This document shows positions 42,263 to 53,858 of a stretch of 64,000 nt of DNA, piece by piece. Both the position numbers and the translations under genes were made by a program. Source of the stretch: Brachypodium distachyon. Taxonomy: Eukaryota; Streptophyta; Magnoliopsida; Poales; Poaceae. Positions within the stretch are counted from its first letter, which is position 1. The number at the start of each line of letters is the position of its first letter. The DNA is taken from the NCBI RefSeq assembly GCF_000005505.3, contig NC_016135.3, forward strand, positions 10,510,613-10,574,612. The letters run 5' to 3'. The notes beneath the pieces were generated by a model. It worked only from the letters and a program-made list of their open reading frames with translations, had not been told where the DNA came from and searched no databases.

Positions 42263-43460
42263 GGCCATCAAGAGCTCATGAGCCAGCCTCCGTTGGACGA
42301 AGGAGTGCCAGTCGACGATGACGAGCTGGTCGACTGTTCCAACTCCAACGCCCTCTACGAGGATGATGTGGATGAGGACGAAGATGACCATCAATCACGC
42401 AAGCGTGGTCGGTCAAGTGAGACGGAGCAATCGATCGGAGACTCTTATCAGCACGAGGTGCCTGAGGAGACAATTCCTTCAAGTGCCACAGCCGCATCCG
42501 ACGAGCCGAGGCCCCTGTCGCCATCTCTGTCAGCTCCCCTGACCAAGAAGGCCAAGGTCGCTGTCAAGCCGAAGGGACGTCTTTGCATATTCGATGTGTC
42601 GTCGAGTGGCTCCTCTAGGTACGTTTTGTTTAAAAATTAGTTCCTTTGTCGGTTGGGATTTCTTCTTTCCGAGTTAACGAGTAGCCGAAATCCACTGTGA
42701 TGGTGATGCCGTGGCCAAGAACTCCCCCGCCGTTTCTCCAGCCCGGAGTCCTTCGAAACCGAGTGCTTCTTTGGCTCAGTGCGAGGTGCGAGATTCTTCA
42801 CCGGCGAGGAAATCACCAGCAGGGCTTCCCGATACGGCATCGACTCCCGCTACTGTGTAGCCGTCGACTTCGGCGTCTCAGCTTCGTATTGGGGCTTTGG
42901 CTCTAGAAAACCATGTGAGTGTTCTCCCGATGGGAGTGCTGAGTGAATTTTTTTTGTGCTAATGGCTTTCACTCATGCTTCTGTCAATTGCGGCCTTTCG
43001 TTGAAAAGTTGGTGGATCTTGGCGACCGCTACCTGATACTGGAGGAGGAGAACCAGCAGCTACACCTGGAGCTGAACCAGGCGAAAGAGGCCGCCGCTCA
43101 CGCCAATGGTATGAGCTTTAACCGTATTTAATCCCTGTCCATACTGTCTGCATGGACTTGTTGCCTGTTAACCTTGCCTGTATTTGTAGGTTCGACTGAA
43201 CAAGCCAACCGACTACGCAACGTGGCGGTTGGTACTAGTCAAGAATGGCAGTCGAAGTACGAGCAACTGGTTGCTGATTCTGCCAAGGAATTGGCTGCTG
43301 CGCGTGCCGAGGTGGACGCGGCTGTCAAGCAGGCCAAGCTGGAGGCGCAGGAGAGCTTTGCACTCGAGAGGAAGGAGATTGCCTCTCGAGATGACGAGTT
43401 GAAGACGCGACTTTCGTCTGCCGCCGACGCGCTCACCGGTGAGTTTAATGATAACTGAGG
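42263..43460 (+). pseudogene. Antisense Tat ORF, middle exons (acidic and coiled coil)
   Basis: After an acceptor (tgctgcag) the frame 42263-42640 reads GHQELMSQPPLDEGVP, then an acidic run and a basic KKAKVAVKPKG. Further blocks at about 42980-43110 (EKLVDLGDRYLILEEENQQL) and 43190-43440 (EQANRLRNVAVGTSQEW, then AKELAAARAEVDAAVKQAKL) are heptad-rich coiled coils. Introns have GT-AG ends (for example 43111-43189). The order is typical of Tat antisense ORFs. Confidence 0.6.
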
Positions 43461-43508
43461 ATGTTTCCTTTCCCCTTTGATTACTTCGCCTGATGTGAAT
43501 TTGAAACA

Positions 43509-44843
43509 GATTACCTCGGCTCATTATCCTCTCTTCGTGGCAAACACCAAGTCGCTGAATTGAGTGGCGTGGTGGGCTCCGTTGGGGAGTTGTGCGATCA
43601 TGTGGGTGACATGCTCGCGAAGGTGACTTCCTCGCTGAGGTCATTATTTACGAGCATGTATCCCGACGTCGAGGCACTGAGCTCATTGGACGGCTTGCTG
43701 TGGAGAAGATCCACTCGAAGACTTCACTCGGGCACAGACGCAGGCGGGTGCTGAGGCTGCCTTCATTCTCTCGCTCGCGCATGGACTCGACCAGGCGCTG
43801 CTGCAGAAGGTTGCTGATGGTGCTCCAACGACTCCTGATGGGCAAGTCGTCAAGTTGAAGCGCTTTGTCAAGCGGGGCGCAGGCTGCCGAAAAAGTTTAC
43901 CGCCGTCATCGAGCAACTGAACGCGGCGACTGTTCGGACCGCGCAGGAGGCTACGGATGAGGTGGGAGCTCGTGCGTCGTCGTGAAGTTCGTTCTTGTCT
44001 TACTGTAATAGTTCATAGTATTGACTCCGCCATGACTTTGTTTAAGATGAACCCGTACTATGGTGCCTGAAATTTCTTCTTTTAATGCGATATGAATGTC
44101 TCTTGATCGTCTTTTGAAGATATATTTTCTTTTCTGTCTTGTTTGGCGCTGTAGAGCGATGATGACGAAACACGCGAAACACCGCTTGCCGAGGCCGTTC
44201 CTGTGCAGTCGCAACTAGTGCTTGCTACCGTGGCGACTCCGGCGCCTTCCCTCGCCTCTCTTCTGGACCCGACGATCTTGAGGGACCAACTGAAGGGTCT
44301 TGAGCAAAAACTTCAGGTGGTCACGCGGGAGGTGGCTGTGCAACGGTGATTCCTGATGAAGGAGTTGTCGACGATGTGCGAGAAATTGGCAGGTAACTGA
44401 ATTTCCTTCGTTCGACTAATCTGACTGTCACCTTTGCGACTGTGGCTGTTACTGATTCTGATGCTTCAGGTCTTCAAATTGACCCCCAATCGGAGGCCGA
44501 GAGGGTGAACTCCCGACTGAGCAGGCTAAACACTTCGAACAGATCATCCTTTTGGTATGACAGAGACAGGGGCCGAGCTTTGGCCATGATAAAAGACCGT
44601 GTTGACCAGATAGGGGGTTTTGCCAACTCCTGTCGATCAACGTTGGAGCACACATACCAAGCCTTGTTTCCTCTGCGTCGACCGCCTACTGGACTTGAAG
44701 CTTTGATGCAAAAATTTCGTGGTGGCATGGGGATACAAGATTTTGCTCGGAGTTTGATGATCAGGGGCGCTCAACATGCTTTGGCGTTTGCCCTGGTGAA
44801 GCACCCCGATTTGGATCTTGATCACATCCACGAGCTTCGGTGA
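43509..44843 (+). pseudogene. Antisense Tat ORF, C-terminal module, copy 1
   Basis: Blocks at 43509-43700 (SVGELCDHVGDMLAKVTSSL) and 44152-44400 (TILRDQLKGLEQKLQVVTRE with a stop after VAVQR), then 44470-44843 (SEAERVNSRLSRLN, then FWYDRDRGRALAMIKDRVDQ, then TYQALFPLRRPPTGLEALMQ). It ends DLDLDHIHELR. The last module has a second, related copy at 45970-46437. Confidence 0.6.
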
Positions 44844-45027
44844 TGCCTAGGGAGACGATTGATATTCGACCCCAGATGGATCGAACTCTGCAACCGGCTC
44901 GATGGATCATCTTTCTTCGTGAAGAAGCGGAGCAAACTCAGCTTGAGACGAACTGGGTCGCAAGTCAAGTCGCACCATAGGCACCTAGGGAAAAGATATC
45001 GGGTGCGCGATCAGCGCTCCCAATGGG

Positions 45028-45650
45028 AGTAGCCCCCGAGTGCGTGTCCAACTGCTTGTAGTTGGGGACGGACTTGAAAGAAAAAAATCAATTTGTATGT
45101 GGCCACTGTAATGGATCTGTTATATAAATCGATGTTCAAATGCTGTGCATCTTGCCCATATTCGCTGCTTGGGTTACCGTCGAGTACGTGGATAGTGCCC
45201 CTGATGGCAGTAGCCCCCGAGTGCGTGGCCAACTGCGTAGAGTTAGGAAAGAACTCGATCAGACCTTGAGTTAGGAAGATTTCATCGGGTGCGCGGACAG
45301 CGCTCCCGATGGGAGTAGCCCCCGAGTGCGTGGCTAACTGCGTGGAGTTAGGCACGGACTCGAACAGATCTTGAATTAGTAAAATTTTGTCAGGTGCGCG
45401 ATCAGCGCTCCCGATGGGAGTAGCCCCCGAGTGCGTGGCTAACTGCGTGGAGTTAGGCACGGACTCAAACAGATCTTGAATTAGTAAAATTTTGTCGGGT
45501 GCGCGATCAGCGCTCTCGATGGGAGTAGCCCCCGAGTGCGTGGCTAACTGCGTGGAGTTAGGCACAGACTCGAACAGATCTTGAATTAGTAAAATTTCGT
45601 CGGGTGCACGATCACTGCTCCCGATGGGAGTAGCCCCCGAGTCCATGGTC
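45028..45650. repeat. 105-bp tandem repeat array with open frame
   Basis: The block agtagcccccgagtgcg recurs at 45209, 45314, 45419, 45524 and 45629, exactly 105 bp apart, plus a related copy at 45028 (181 bp before). On minus the period of 35 codons keeps one frame open (45646-45011): SGATPIGSADRAPDK, then ILLIQDLFESVPNSTQLATH, repeated. It sits between the two C-terminal modules of the plus-strand antisense ORF. Whether either strand is translated is unknown. Confidence 0.9.
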
Positions 45651-46437
45651 GACTATTTACAGTCGGGTTTGGACTCATTGATTGGCATATCTGGCGAGAT
45701 CAACTGCTTCATTGCTTTCGCCGAGATGAGTCGCTCTGATGAGATCGTGTATCTTTGCGATCGTGTGAGGGACGCTGAACGTCAGCTCTTGGCGCTTCGC
45801 GGGGAGGTTGCTATGTGGAAGTCGAAAGGCTCCTGCCGCTGCTACCCGAGAAGAATTTCTCCTGGGGGAGCTCGTTTCGATAAGCTCTAATCTGTGCGGT
45901 AAGCATTGTCCGTGGTGATTGCACGTTCTATATTGCTTCCCATCTTGAACAAGCTGTCTTGTGTTTGCAGAAATTATCCCCGAGTCCCATGAGGAGGCTG
46001 AGCGCGTTCGTCATCGCCTGAACACGCTTCAACGGGCAGGGCCGACGGTTCCTTCCTTCTGGTTTGATTCCGATAGGGGGTATGTATTGCCGCTTCTGCA
46101 GGATCGAGCCGCCCGAGCCAAAGCTTGTTTGAGCTCGTGCTGCCAGATTATGACTGACATTCACCGAGCGTTGTTTCCAAATACGCCAGTTCTTGACAGT
46201 CTCCACGGTTTGGTCCGTTTGTTCACGGATTCGGCCGTCATCAAGAGTTATATACATGAGCAGCTTGTAACTGGCGCCACCGTTGGCCTGGCTTTTGTTC
46301 GGCTTCGATATCCCGGCCTCGATCTAGGGGGATTGCATGTGGTGCCGTTTTTTGAAGACGGCGAGATTAACATGGAGTACTACTATGATGCCGTCGAGTG
46401 GCATGCTCGAGAGCTGGTCAATCTTGTCGAGATGATA
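45624..46437 (+). pseudogene. Antisense Tat ORF, C-terminal module, copy 2
   Basis: The frame 45624-45890 (GLDSLIGISGEINCFIAFAE, then YLCDRVRDAERQLLALRGE), an apparent intron (45900-45969) and 45970-46437 follow. The latter reads ESHEEAERVRHRLNTLQRAG, then FWFDSDRGYVLPLLQD, then HRALFPNTPVLDSLHGLVRL, and ends in ARELVNLVEMI. It aligns in order with copy 1 (SEAERVNSRL, FWYDRDRG, YQALFP), so the C-terminal module is duplicated. This copy is intact at its end and longer than copy 1. Confidence 0.6.
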
Positions 46438-46491
46438 TAGACTTCCACCACGTTGCTGAGTTTTAGCACTTGTTTTTTTTTGTGTGTGTGT

Positions 46492-46510
46492 GTGGGGGGG
46501 GGGGGGGGGG
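46492..46510 (+). repeat. G homopolymer run of about 18
   Basis: It follows a (gt)n stretch (46479-46492). The length may be unreliable. Confidence 0.85.
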
Positions 46511-46688
46511 CACAGCCCCCAAGTCTTTTCTTATCATTAGGTGTCGAACTACTTGTGTTTCCCCTTCTTTTGTCGTGTCCTGCAACAAAAACTTTGTTAA
46601 TTAAATATTTGGAATACGTACTTTTATCCCTTGATCCTGCTTGCCGATGTTGAATATCTTTTGTTGTGACGAAGTGTGACAGACTTGC

Positions 46689-47670
46689 TGTCGGAGCACG
46701 GTCTCCGGCATCGGGGATGCCGAGCACCCCCTTTTCGGTTCGGTGGAGGGCGAGGTGATCGCTCCGGCGATCGCCGGTGTGGCGATAGGCACGAGGAGTA
46801 GACATGAGAATTTACCTAGGTTCAGGCCACCCGGAGGTGTAACACCCTACACCCTGGGTGTGTGCTACGCTGCGCTATAATCACTTGGGTCCGAACCCTT
46901 TTTCCGGTGGCATTGGTCCTCTTTTTATATGCAAGGGGATACCACAGGTGCCACGGTGTGTAGCGTGACACGTTAGCTAGACGCGTGTCATGCCCACACG
47001 GAGAACAAATTTGTTCATCCACGCTGGATGCCATGCAGCGCCCGTCCTACTGTGCACGGTAGAAAAGGTAGCTCCTAGGGCGACCGTTCTAGCCTTCCTA
47101 AACAAGACTAGGCCTGCTGATAAGACTCCTGTCGGTGCATTAAATGCACTGCGTCCGCACTCTTGTCCTGTCTTCACTGTTCCACGGGTCCCGTCTGCAT
47201 GCCCGAGCGCGGGTTGCCGGGGTGCACCTTCCCGGCTATCGCATCCGCTAGTTGCCGGGAGGCGTTCCTATGACTTCCCGGGATTGGGGTTCCTGGGAGC
47301 GCTCCGTACTTGGTTCCTAGTTTTGTCTTCACTGGGGCCGTCCCCTCGAGGCAGGCTTCCCGAGCTTGTTACTTCCCGGGAGTCCTTCCTGATGCGGCCC
47401 CGTCAAAGGCAACCCATGTGTCCTGTATCAGTCGGACTCCGTGGGCCACTGGTACGACACTTGCGCCTGAGTGTCGGCCATTGATCAGGGTGTCGAGCCG
47501 ATGGTTTGGAGTCCTTGCCTGGATGGGGATAATCATGATTTGTACAATGCTTGTTTTCGCGGGTGTTTGGCGCAGCCGCCGAGTCCTGATTGACTGTCGG
47601 GTGAGTGCCACCCGCGGAGTTTTAACTGCGGCGTTGGGGTTGCCGCATTCGAGCGATATTATATAGATAC
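46689..47670 (-). mobile_element. LTR-like sequence inside the Tat element
   Basis: On minus it ends ...CCGACA at 46689 and contains a TATA-like box (catataaaaagagg, about 46917-46930) followed by a U5-like part. That part shares the phrase aacctaggtaaa with the Tat LTR. The right boundary and TSD are not found, so it could be a decayed solo LTR or part of the host element. The plus ORFs 46990-47484 and 47310-47666 have no known motif. Confidence 0.35.
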
Positions 47671-48042
47671 ATCCCTCAGGTCTTTGGAGAGACGGAGGTG
47701 TTTAATGTAGTAATTCAGCTCAAGTACGAGGGAAAAACTAGCCTTTATTCAATGACATGCCGACAAAAATAATATGACTGAATAGGAACTAAAGACGATG
47801 AAAAGATAAACTGATTCTGTATGTAGAAAAAAACTAAGCGTAGAAATGCCATAGCTGTGCAGCGTTCCACGGCGTGCCGAAATCGTGCTGGTGGCTGGAT
47901 CCTTCAGGATGTAAGCACCGCCTGGTGATGCCAATTTGTGATGACCTTTCTATTTCAACCGAAGGACTAGGTCGCCCTCAACGAATGAGCGACGGCGTAG
48001 TCGACGGTCGTGATAATTGCGGAGACTCTGTTATTTGACTGC
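47671..48042 (-). other. Spacer after integrase
   Basis: Sequence between the integrase stop and the LTR-like block. I see no further gene. Confidence 0.4.
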
Positions 48043-49163
48043 TCACCAAGCGAGGACGATGTCGCGTGCCTCATCTGCTGCGTCGAGTGCATCTTCCATA
48101 CCTTCTGTGCAATCTGGTCCAGCATATGCTGTGACCCGAGGTGCGTTATACCTTACTTCGGATGGCAGCACTACTTCTGCTCCGTACACCATGAAGAAAG
48201 GGGTGAACTGCGTTGAAGAATTGGGTGTAGTCCGGAGGCTCCAGAGTACCGAAGGGAGTTCTTCAAGCCATGCGACAGCTGCTCTCCGCAAGGGTGTCAT
48301 CAACCTTTTCTGCATGCCTTCGGTGAGCAGACCGTTGGCCTTTTCGACTTGGCCATTTGTCTGCGGGTGCACGACTGCATCGTAGTTGATTCAGATCCCC
48401 ATCTGCTCGCAGAAGTCTTGAAGTTGCTTTCATTGCCTATTATGATATTGTGAGGAACACCAAAAGGGAAAACGATAGATCTGAAGAATTGAATAGCCAT
48501 TGCAGATGTGGCACTTGCAATTGGCATGGCTTCGATCCACTTCGAAATTTTGTCAACCGCGACTAGCAGAAAGCGATGTCCTCCATGACGCGACTTCCTC
48601 AACGGGCCTACCATATCGAGTCCCCATTGTTCAAAAGGCCAGGCGATGGGAATTGTCTTGAGTTCGGATGCTAGGGCATGCGGCTTCGTGGCGAACATCT
48701 GACATGCCTCGCATTTTCTGACGATAGCCTGGGCGTCGAGTAGGGCCATGGGCCAGTAGAACCCAGCTCTGAAGGCTTTGGCAGCGATTGTCTTGCTTCC
48801 GGCGTGGTGCCTGCACGTGCCCTAATGGATATCTAGGAGGATATCATGTCCTTCTTCTGGTGAAATACATCTCTGAAAAATGCCGGAGACACTGCGCTTG
48901 TACAACTCGCCATTGATTACCGTGAAAGCTTTCGATCGCCGCATAATCCTTCTAGCTTCGGTTGTATCCCCTAGCAACTCCTGCCGGAGCATGTATGCGA
49001 GTAAAGGCTTCATCCATGTTGGTTCAATTGCCAGGACTTCGATTGCGCCAGCTACTGCTTGCTCATCTGCGGGGTTGTCGGGCGAACTGTTGCATCGGTT
49101 GCAGGATCTGAGTTGGGCGACTTTTTGACTATAATTGTCGCGCTCTTCTCTTTGATGCTTCAT
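48043..49163 (-). pseudogene. Gypsy integrase (Tat element)
   Basis: The N-terminal HHCC zinc region spans a TAG (LLDIH*GTCRHH, then CEACQMFA). The core has the first catalytic Asp in FEQWGLDMVGP. The second block reads HNIIIGNESNFK where the family has I-T-D-N-G, so the catalytic aspartate is lost. After a frameshift at about 48380, HPQTNGQVEKANGLL carries the catalytic Glu. The C-terminus (FMVYGAEVVLPSEV) ends at 48043. No chromodomain is seen, as expected for Tat. Confidence 0.88.
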
Positions 49164-49756
49164 TGATGGATGATCTTCAGAAAAATGCCGGGCGGAACTG
49201 CTGCCCGTGTGGATCCCAGGTTGGCCAAATGATCAGCCTCTTCATTACTGGCTCGGCTGACATGCGCGAGCTCGCAACCGTCAAAATTACCCTCCAATGT
49301 GTTGTACATATCACGGTAGGTGATCATGGTGTCTGATACTGCGTCACAGGTCTTCATTATTTGTTGCACAACCATGTTGGAGTCACCATAGATCATTAGG
49401 CGAGTGGCGCCACATGCTTTTGCCATCCACATGCCATGGAACAAAGCTTCGTACTCGGCTTCATTGTTGGAGGCGTTGCGGAAGTGCATCTGAAAATCAT
49501 AGCGCATCCTGTCTCCTTTTGGTGAGATCAATATTACTCCTGCCCCGGCACCTTCTGTCCATTTGGATCCATCAAAGTACATGGTCCAAGCACTCGACAA
49601 ATCGGGTGGGCTTGGAGTTTGCATCTCAGTCCACTCGGCGATGAAATCTGGAAGCACCTGCGACTTGATTGCTTTCCGGCGCTCGTATGTGATATTCCTG
49701 GGCGAAAGCTCGATTCCCCATTGGGTTGTTGAGAATGTTGGCGAGTGGAGCTTCAC
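49160..49756 (-). pseudogene. Archaeal-type RNase H domain (Tat element)
   Basis: It has the catalytic pattern MYFDGSKWTEGAGAGVIL (Asp), then NNEAEYEALFHGM (Glu), YGDSNMVVQQI (Asp), and SRASNEEADHLANLGS (Asp). An additional RNase H of this kind is a mark of Tat-lineage elements. The first codons overlap the RT/RH frame end (49626-50162) by a frameshift. Confidence 0.88.
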
Positions 49757-50942
49757 TTACTACGACGATCGGGTGTTGCTGAAAATAATGTTCTAGCTTT
49801 CGGGCCGTCATGAATACTCCGTATGCCAGCTTCTGATTATGTCGATAACGCTGCTTCGTGAGAGACAATACTTCACTGACATAGTATATTGGCCTCTGGA
49901 CTGGCTGCGCTTTCCCTTCTTCTGCCCTTTCTACTACCAAGGCCGTGCTGATCACTTGATTTGCGGCGGCGAGGTATAGCAAGAGTGGCTCATTATCGAG
50001 TGGGGCTACAAGGACCGGTGAAGTTGATAGCATGCGTTTTAGATCGGCGAATGCGCTGTTGGCTTCGGGTGTCCATGTGAATTTGTCCCCCTTCTTGAGT
50101 AGCTGGTAAAATGGCAAAGCTTTTTCTCCCAATCTGCTAATGAAACGGCTGAGAGCTGCCACTCTTCATGTAAGCTGTTGTACTGCATGGATGTTTGTTG
50201 GTTCCTTCATTGTTACTATTGCTCTTATCTTGTCTGGATTTTCTTCAATTCCCCTTGCAGAAAGAAAATAGCCCAGAAGCTGCCCTGCTGCAGGTACTCC
50301 GAAAACGCATTTCGTCGGGTTAAGCTTAATCCGATACTTATCAAGATTCTGGAATGTCTCTCGAATATCCTCTAATAAAGTATCTTCAGTCTTTGTCTTG
50401 ATAACAATATCATCGATGTAGACTTGAACATTTCTACCAAGCTGCGCCCCAAGACACGCCTGCATGCAGCGTTGATACGGAGCGCCGGCGTTTTTCAGTC
50501 CGAAAGGCATAGTTGTGTACCAGAAGACTCCATAAGGCGTAATGAATGTTGTCTTGTCTTCGTCCTCCTTCTTCAATCGAATCTGATTGTATCCAGAATA
50601 TGCATCAAGGAATGACAACCGGGCACATCCCGCAGTCGAATCGACGATCTGGTCAATTCGAGACAGGGGAAAATGATCTTTCGGGCAATGCTTGTTCAAT
50701 GAGGTGAAGTCGACGCACATACGCAAAACTTTCGTGTTCTTCTTCGGGACAAGCACGGGGTTCGCCACCCAGGGAGCTTGCTTTATTTCCGGGATGAATT
50801 TTGCATCGAGCAAACGATTGACCTCCTCACCAATGGCCTTCTGCTTTGGTTCTGAAAAGCGTCGCATCGGTTGCCTGATGGGTTTGGCATGCTCGTCCAC
50901 ATGCAAAGAGTGCTCGGCGCGTTCCCTAGGAATACACGGCAT
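49626..50942 (-). pseudogene. Gypsy reverse transcriptase and first RNase H (Tat element)
   Basis: The frame 50942-50166 shows RMCVDFTSLNKHCPKDHFPL, then FLDAYSGYNQI, GLKNAGAPYQRCM and the catalytic VYIDDIVIKT. A TGA at 50163-50165 (VQQLT*RVAAL) interrupts it, and 50162-49626 continues the thumb and RNase H (LSRFISRLGEKALPFYQLL, then QRPIYYVSEVLS). The upstream end joins the protease frame by a frameshift near 50940. Confidence 0.9.
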
Positions 50943-51902
50943 ATCGGATGGTACCCAGGCGAAAAATTTCCAATTCTCGCGCAGGAACTCGAAGAGCGCG
51001 CTTTCCAGGATACCAACACTGTTTTACTGGGATCCATCGGGTGTACCTGATGCTCCGTCGTGTCGCTCTTCGTGCTGAACTCTATCTGTTGTGGCGCTTT
51101 CTTCGTCATGGGAAGTACGTCATTGTCCGTCGTTGCCTTCAAAGAGGCGAGTTCTGTCGGCATGCCGAATGATTCAGCAAGTTTATGGAATTCTCTGTCA
51201 CAATTGTCCGATCTTGTAAAACTTCCTCGGACGGTGATTATGCCGTCGGGTCCAGGCATTTTGATCATGAGATATGCATAGTGGTATTGCGATTTCCAGT
51301 CGAGTACTTCAAAATCGATCCGTTCCTTGCGAAAGTTAGCGGGGTTGCCAAAGACGACGTTGAGGCTAACCTGGCCCAATGGCACTGCCGGTTTTCCAGG
51401 AACAATTCCGTGGAAAGATGTGTCTGTAGCTTGGAGATTCGTTAAAGATATGTTCATTGCCCTTAGTGTATCCGCAAATATGATGTTAATGCCACTGCCT
51501 CCATCTATGAACACCTTGCTCATCTCATAGCCTCCCACCTGAGCCTCGAGGACTAGTGCTGACTGTCCTGGCCTCGGGATCTAAGGTTGGTGATCTGCCC
51601 CGCGAGAATGAAATGGCGACCTCGGACCAGTTGAGGTATTCTGGGGTGGCGGGTGGCGCGGCTACAGCCAGATGAACTTGTCGAGTGATAACTTTTTGAT
51701 GTCGGTTGGACGGCCTTCCTTTCTGTACCATGCAGATATTTCCCAACGGCGCTGGATACGCATCAGCTGTGGCCGGTGTTTCTGATGGCCGTGACGCAGG
51801 CTGCGTATGTTGCACGGATCCAGCGAAATTTGGTGGCAGTGGAGGGGGAGGTGGTGCATTGTGCGTGACGATCCCAGCTCGAGTGGCGTTTGGCAGAGCC
51901 AA
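50783..51902 (-). pseudogene. Gypsy gag C-terminus and aspartic protease (Tat element)
   Basis: The protease site reads KVFIDGGSGINIIFADTL in the frame 51538-50783 and has an intact D-G-G-S. It is followed by TSFHGIVPGKPAVPLGQV, the normal Tat order. The gag-linker frame 51902-51525 is Pro-rich. Frameshifts occur near 51560 and 50990. Between 51903 and 52223 the nucleocapsid region is degraded. Confidence 0.85.
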
Positions 51903-52223
51903 AGAATTGGGATTATTCCTCGTTGATTGCGGACCTGGCCCCTGAGGGTAATCCTTGTTTGCCGTTAAATTCTAAAACTGGCTGCATGTGTCCTGCAACT
52001 TGTGAAAATGACGGCACTCGAATAGCGTGTGGCCGCACCTTATATTTCCATCGCCATATCTGGTACCATGGAAGGGGCAGGGAGATGACAACTATTGCGT
52101 CAACGACAAAGCAAGTTGCCCATCTCGCAGCAACCTCCGAGGCTGCCACTGCTGATTCTTGCTGCTATCCCGGTAGTTGCCATGGTGATTTCTATCCCGA
52201 TGTCCTTCATGGTTTTCTTCACC

Positions 52224-53117
52224 TCATCCACTGCTATTACGGTTGAATTTTGCCGCTACGAACTCGGGAGCGTTAGGCTCCCGCTCCTTTCGCTTATTGC
52301 GTCTTTCGGTGTTACGACCATGTCCTCTCTCGGCTTCTTCATCATCGGGTAGTGCATTATGCTCATTTCGAATCGAACCTTCTCCATCCGCCCATTTATT
52401 TGCTATCTCCATCAAATCTGCAACCGTTTTTGGCCTGCTCCGTCCCAGTTCTTCCTTAAAAGTGACACGTTTCAACCCAAGTTTGAAGGCGTCGACTGCA
52501 CTTTCGTCTGATATTTCTTCTGCTGCATTTTTTAGGAATGTCCATCGTTGTATGTACGATCGAATGGACTCACTCGAGCTCTGCGTGCATGCTCGGAGTT
52601 CCTCCAATAAAACTGGCCTTTTATACGTTGTCCGAAATGTGCGGGTGAAAACTTGATAGAGCTCGTCCCACAAGCCTATTTCGCCTTCTGGCAGACTAGC
52701 CAGCCATGTGCGAGCGTGCCCCTTGAGCTGCAACTGCAAGCATTGCATGGCCGTGTTCTTCGTTCCTCCCTTCAGTCGTACCATTGTGAGGTAATCTTTT
52801 AACCAAGCTCTCGGCTCCTGGGACCCGTCAGACTTGATTGCGCTCGACGATACTGAAAAATTGTCGGGCATCTTCGAATTGCGAACACGACGGCTAAAGC
52901 AGGCCACGCCGCAAGGTTCATCCTCTTCTTCTGTGATGCGGCTAGCATGGGCTGACCATTCGCGATCGATTCTCTGCTGCGTAATGATATCACGAGCATC
53001 TCCTAGTACGGGGGTGTTGCGGCGGCGATTAGGCTGATCTTCTAGTCCTCGTCGTGGAGGAGTCGTGCGAATGTTTTGCCGTGGAGAGCCGCCATCCCTA
53101 TGTCGCCGGGGCTCCAT
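52224..53117 (-). pseudogene. Gypsy gag (retrotransposon gag domain, Tat element)
   Basis: 297 open codons. The conserved gag block has WLKDYLTMVRLKGGT, then CLQLQLKGHARTWLASLPEG, then FTRTFRTTYKRPVLLEEL and SIRSYIQRWTFLKN. It ends basic (RRNKRKEREPN). It overlaps the upstream frame (53592-53098) by 20 bases, consistent with a single frameshift. Confidence 0.9.
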
Positions 53118-53592
53118 CTGGTTCGAGAGCTTCCATCCCTATGTCCTCTCGCAGTCGAGCATGCGTAGTGTCTTGCACATGGTGATATGCCATCATGTCG
53201 TTGCACGTGGCGTCTGCTGGTAAAGGGTTAGTGCCGTTAAGAGCGGCCTCGACCCGAGCTTCCTCTTCCGGTGTGAGAATGATCATTGGGCGATCATTGG
53301 TCACATCTCTTGTGCGTGCCTCGGCGAAGATGGTTCTACCGGCGGGGTGTTCGTCTCCACTGCTCTCGCCTACTTCCGCCGCGAAGACCTGTGCCAAGGT
53401 CATGCGAGGGATCGCGATCGCGTTATTGGGGTTGATTGCTGCACTCGAACAGGTATTGACGTTGTAATGAGTGGGATCTTCAGCGAACACCGAGTGATGC
53501 GAATCGCACTCGGTGCAAAAAAATTTGGCCAAAATTGGCCCTGTTTCACCCAGCGGATGCATCGGGGGTGAAGGATCAGTCGGTGACGCCAC
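53098..53592 (-). pseudogene. Gag N-terminal segment (Tat element)
   Basis: 164 codons starting MASPTDPSPPMHPLGETGP. It includes a C..C...H-like patch (FFCTECDSHHSVF) and an acidic region (TPEEEARVEAALNGTNP). It directly precedes the gag core and follows about 270 bp of leader. Confidence 0.75.
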
Positions 53593-53839
53593 CGGAGAAT
53601 CACAGATCGCCTTGTTGGTGACAGATCTGTGAAGCTGATAATTCCTTCGCGGATGACTCGGAGGTTAAAGCCTCCGAACGACAGCTCCAGAAGACCGCAG
53701 AGGTCATGGAAAGCGGAGCGCAATGCCGGCGGGTGAGCTGAAAAGCTCAAGGACCCGAAGCGGATCGGTTCCTCCGTGATTGATGCGTTGTGGATTGAAA
53801 ATAGCATGGTCAAGAAGATCGTAGATCTGATGCACTTCG

Positions 53840-53857
53840 TCCCCACAGTCGGCGCCA
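53840..53857 (-). other. Primer-binding site of the Tat element
   Basis: On minus, directly after the LTR end ...ctcgtca, the sequence ttggcgccgactgtgggg appears. It resembles the tggcgcccaccgtgggg-type primer site of Tat elements, and the same type is seen at 59654 in the second Gypsy element. Confidence 0.75.
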
Positions 53858-53858
53858 A

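Noticed and set aside
46990..47666. Plus ORFs of 164 and 118 codons
   Set aside because: No motifs are recognised and they sit in an LTR-like, GC-rich block.
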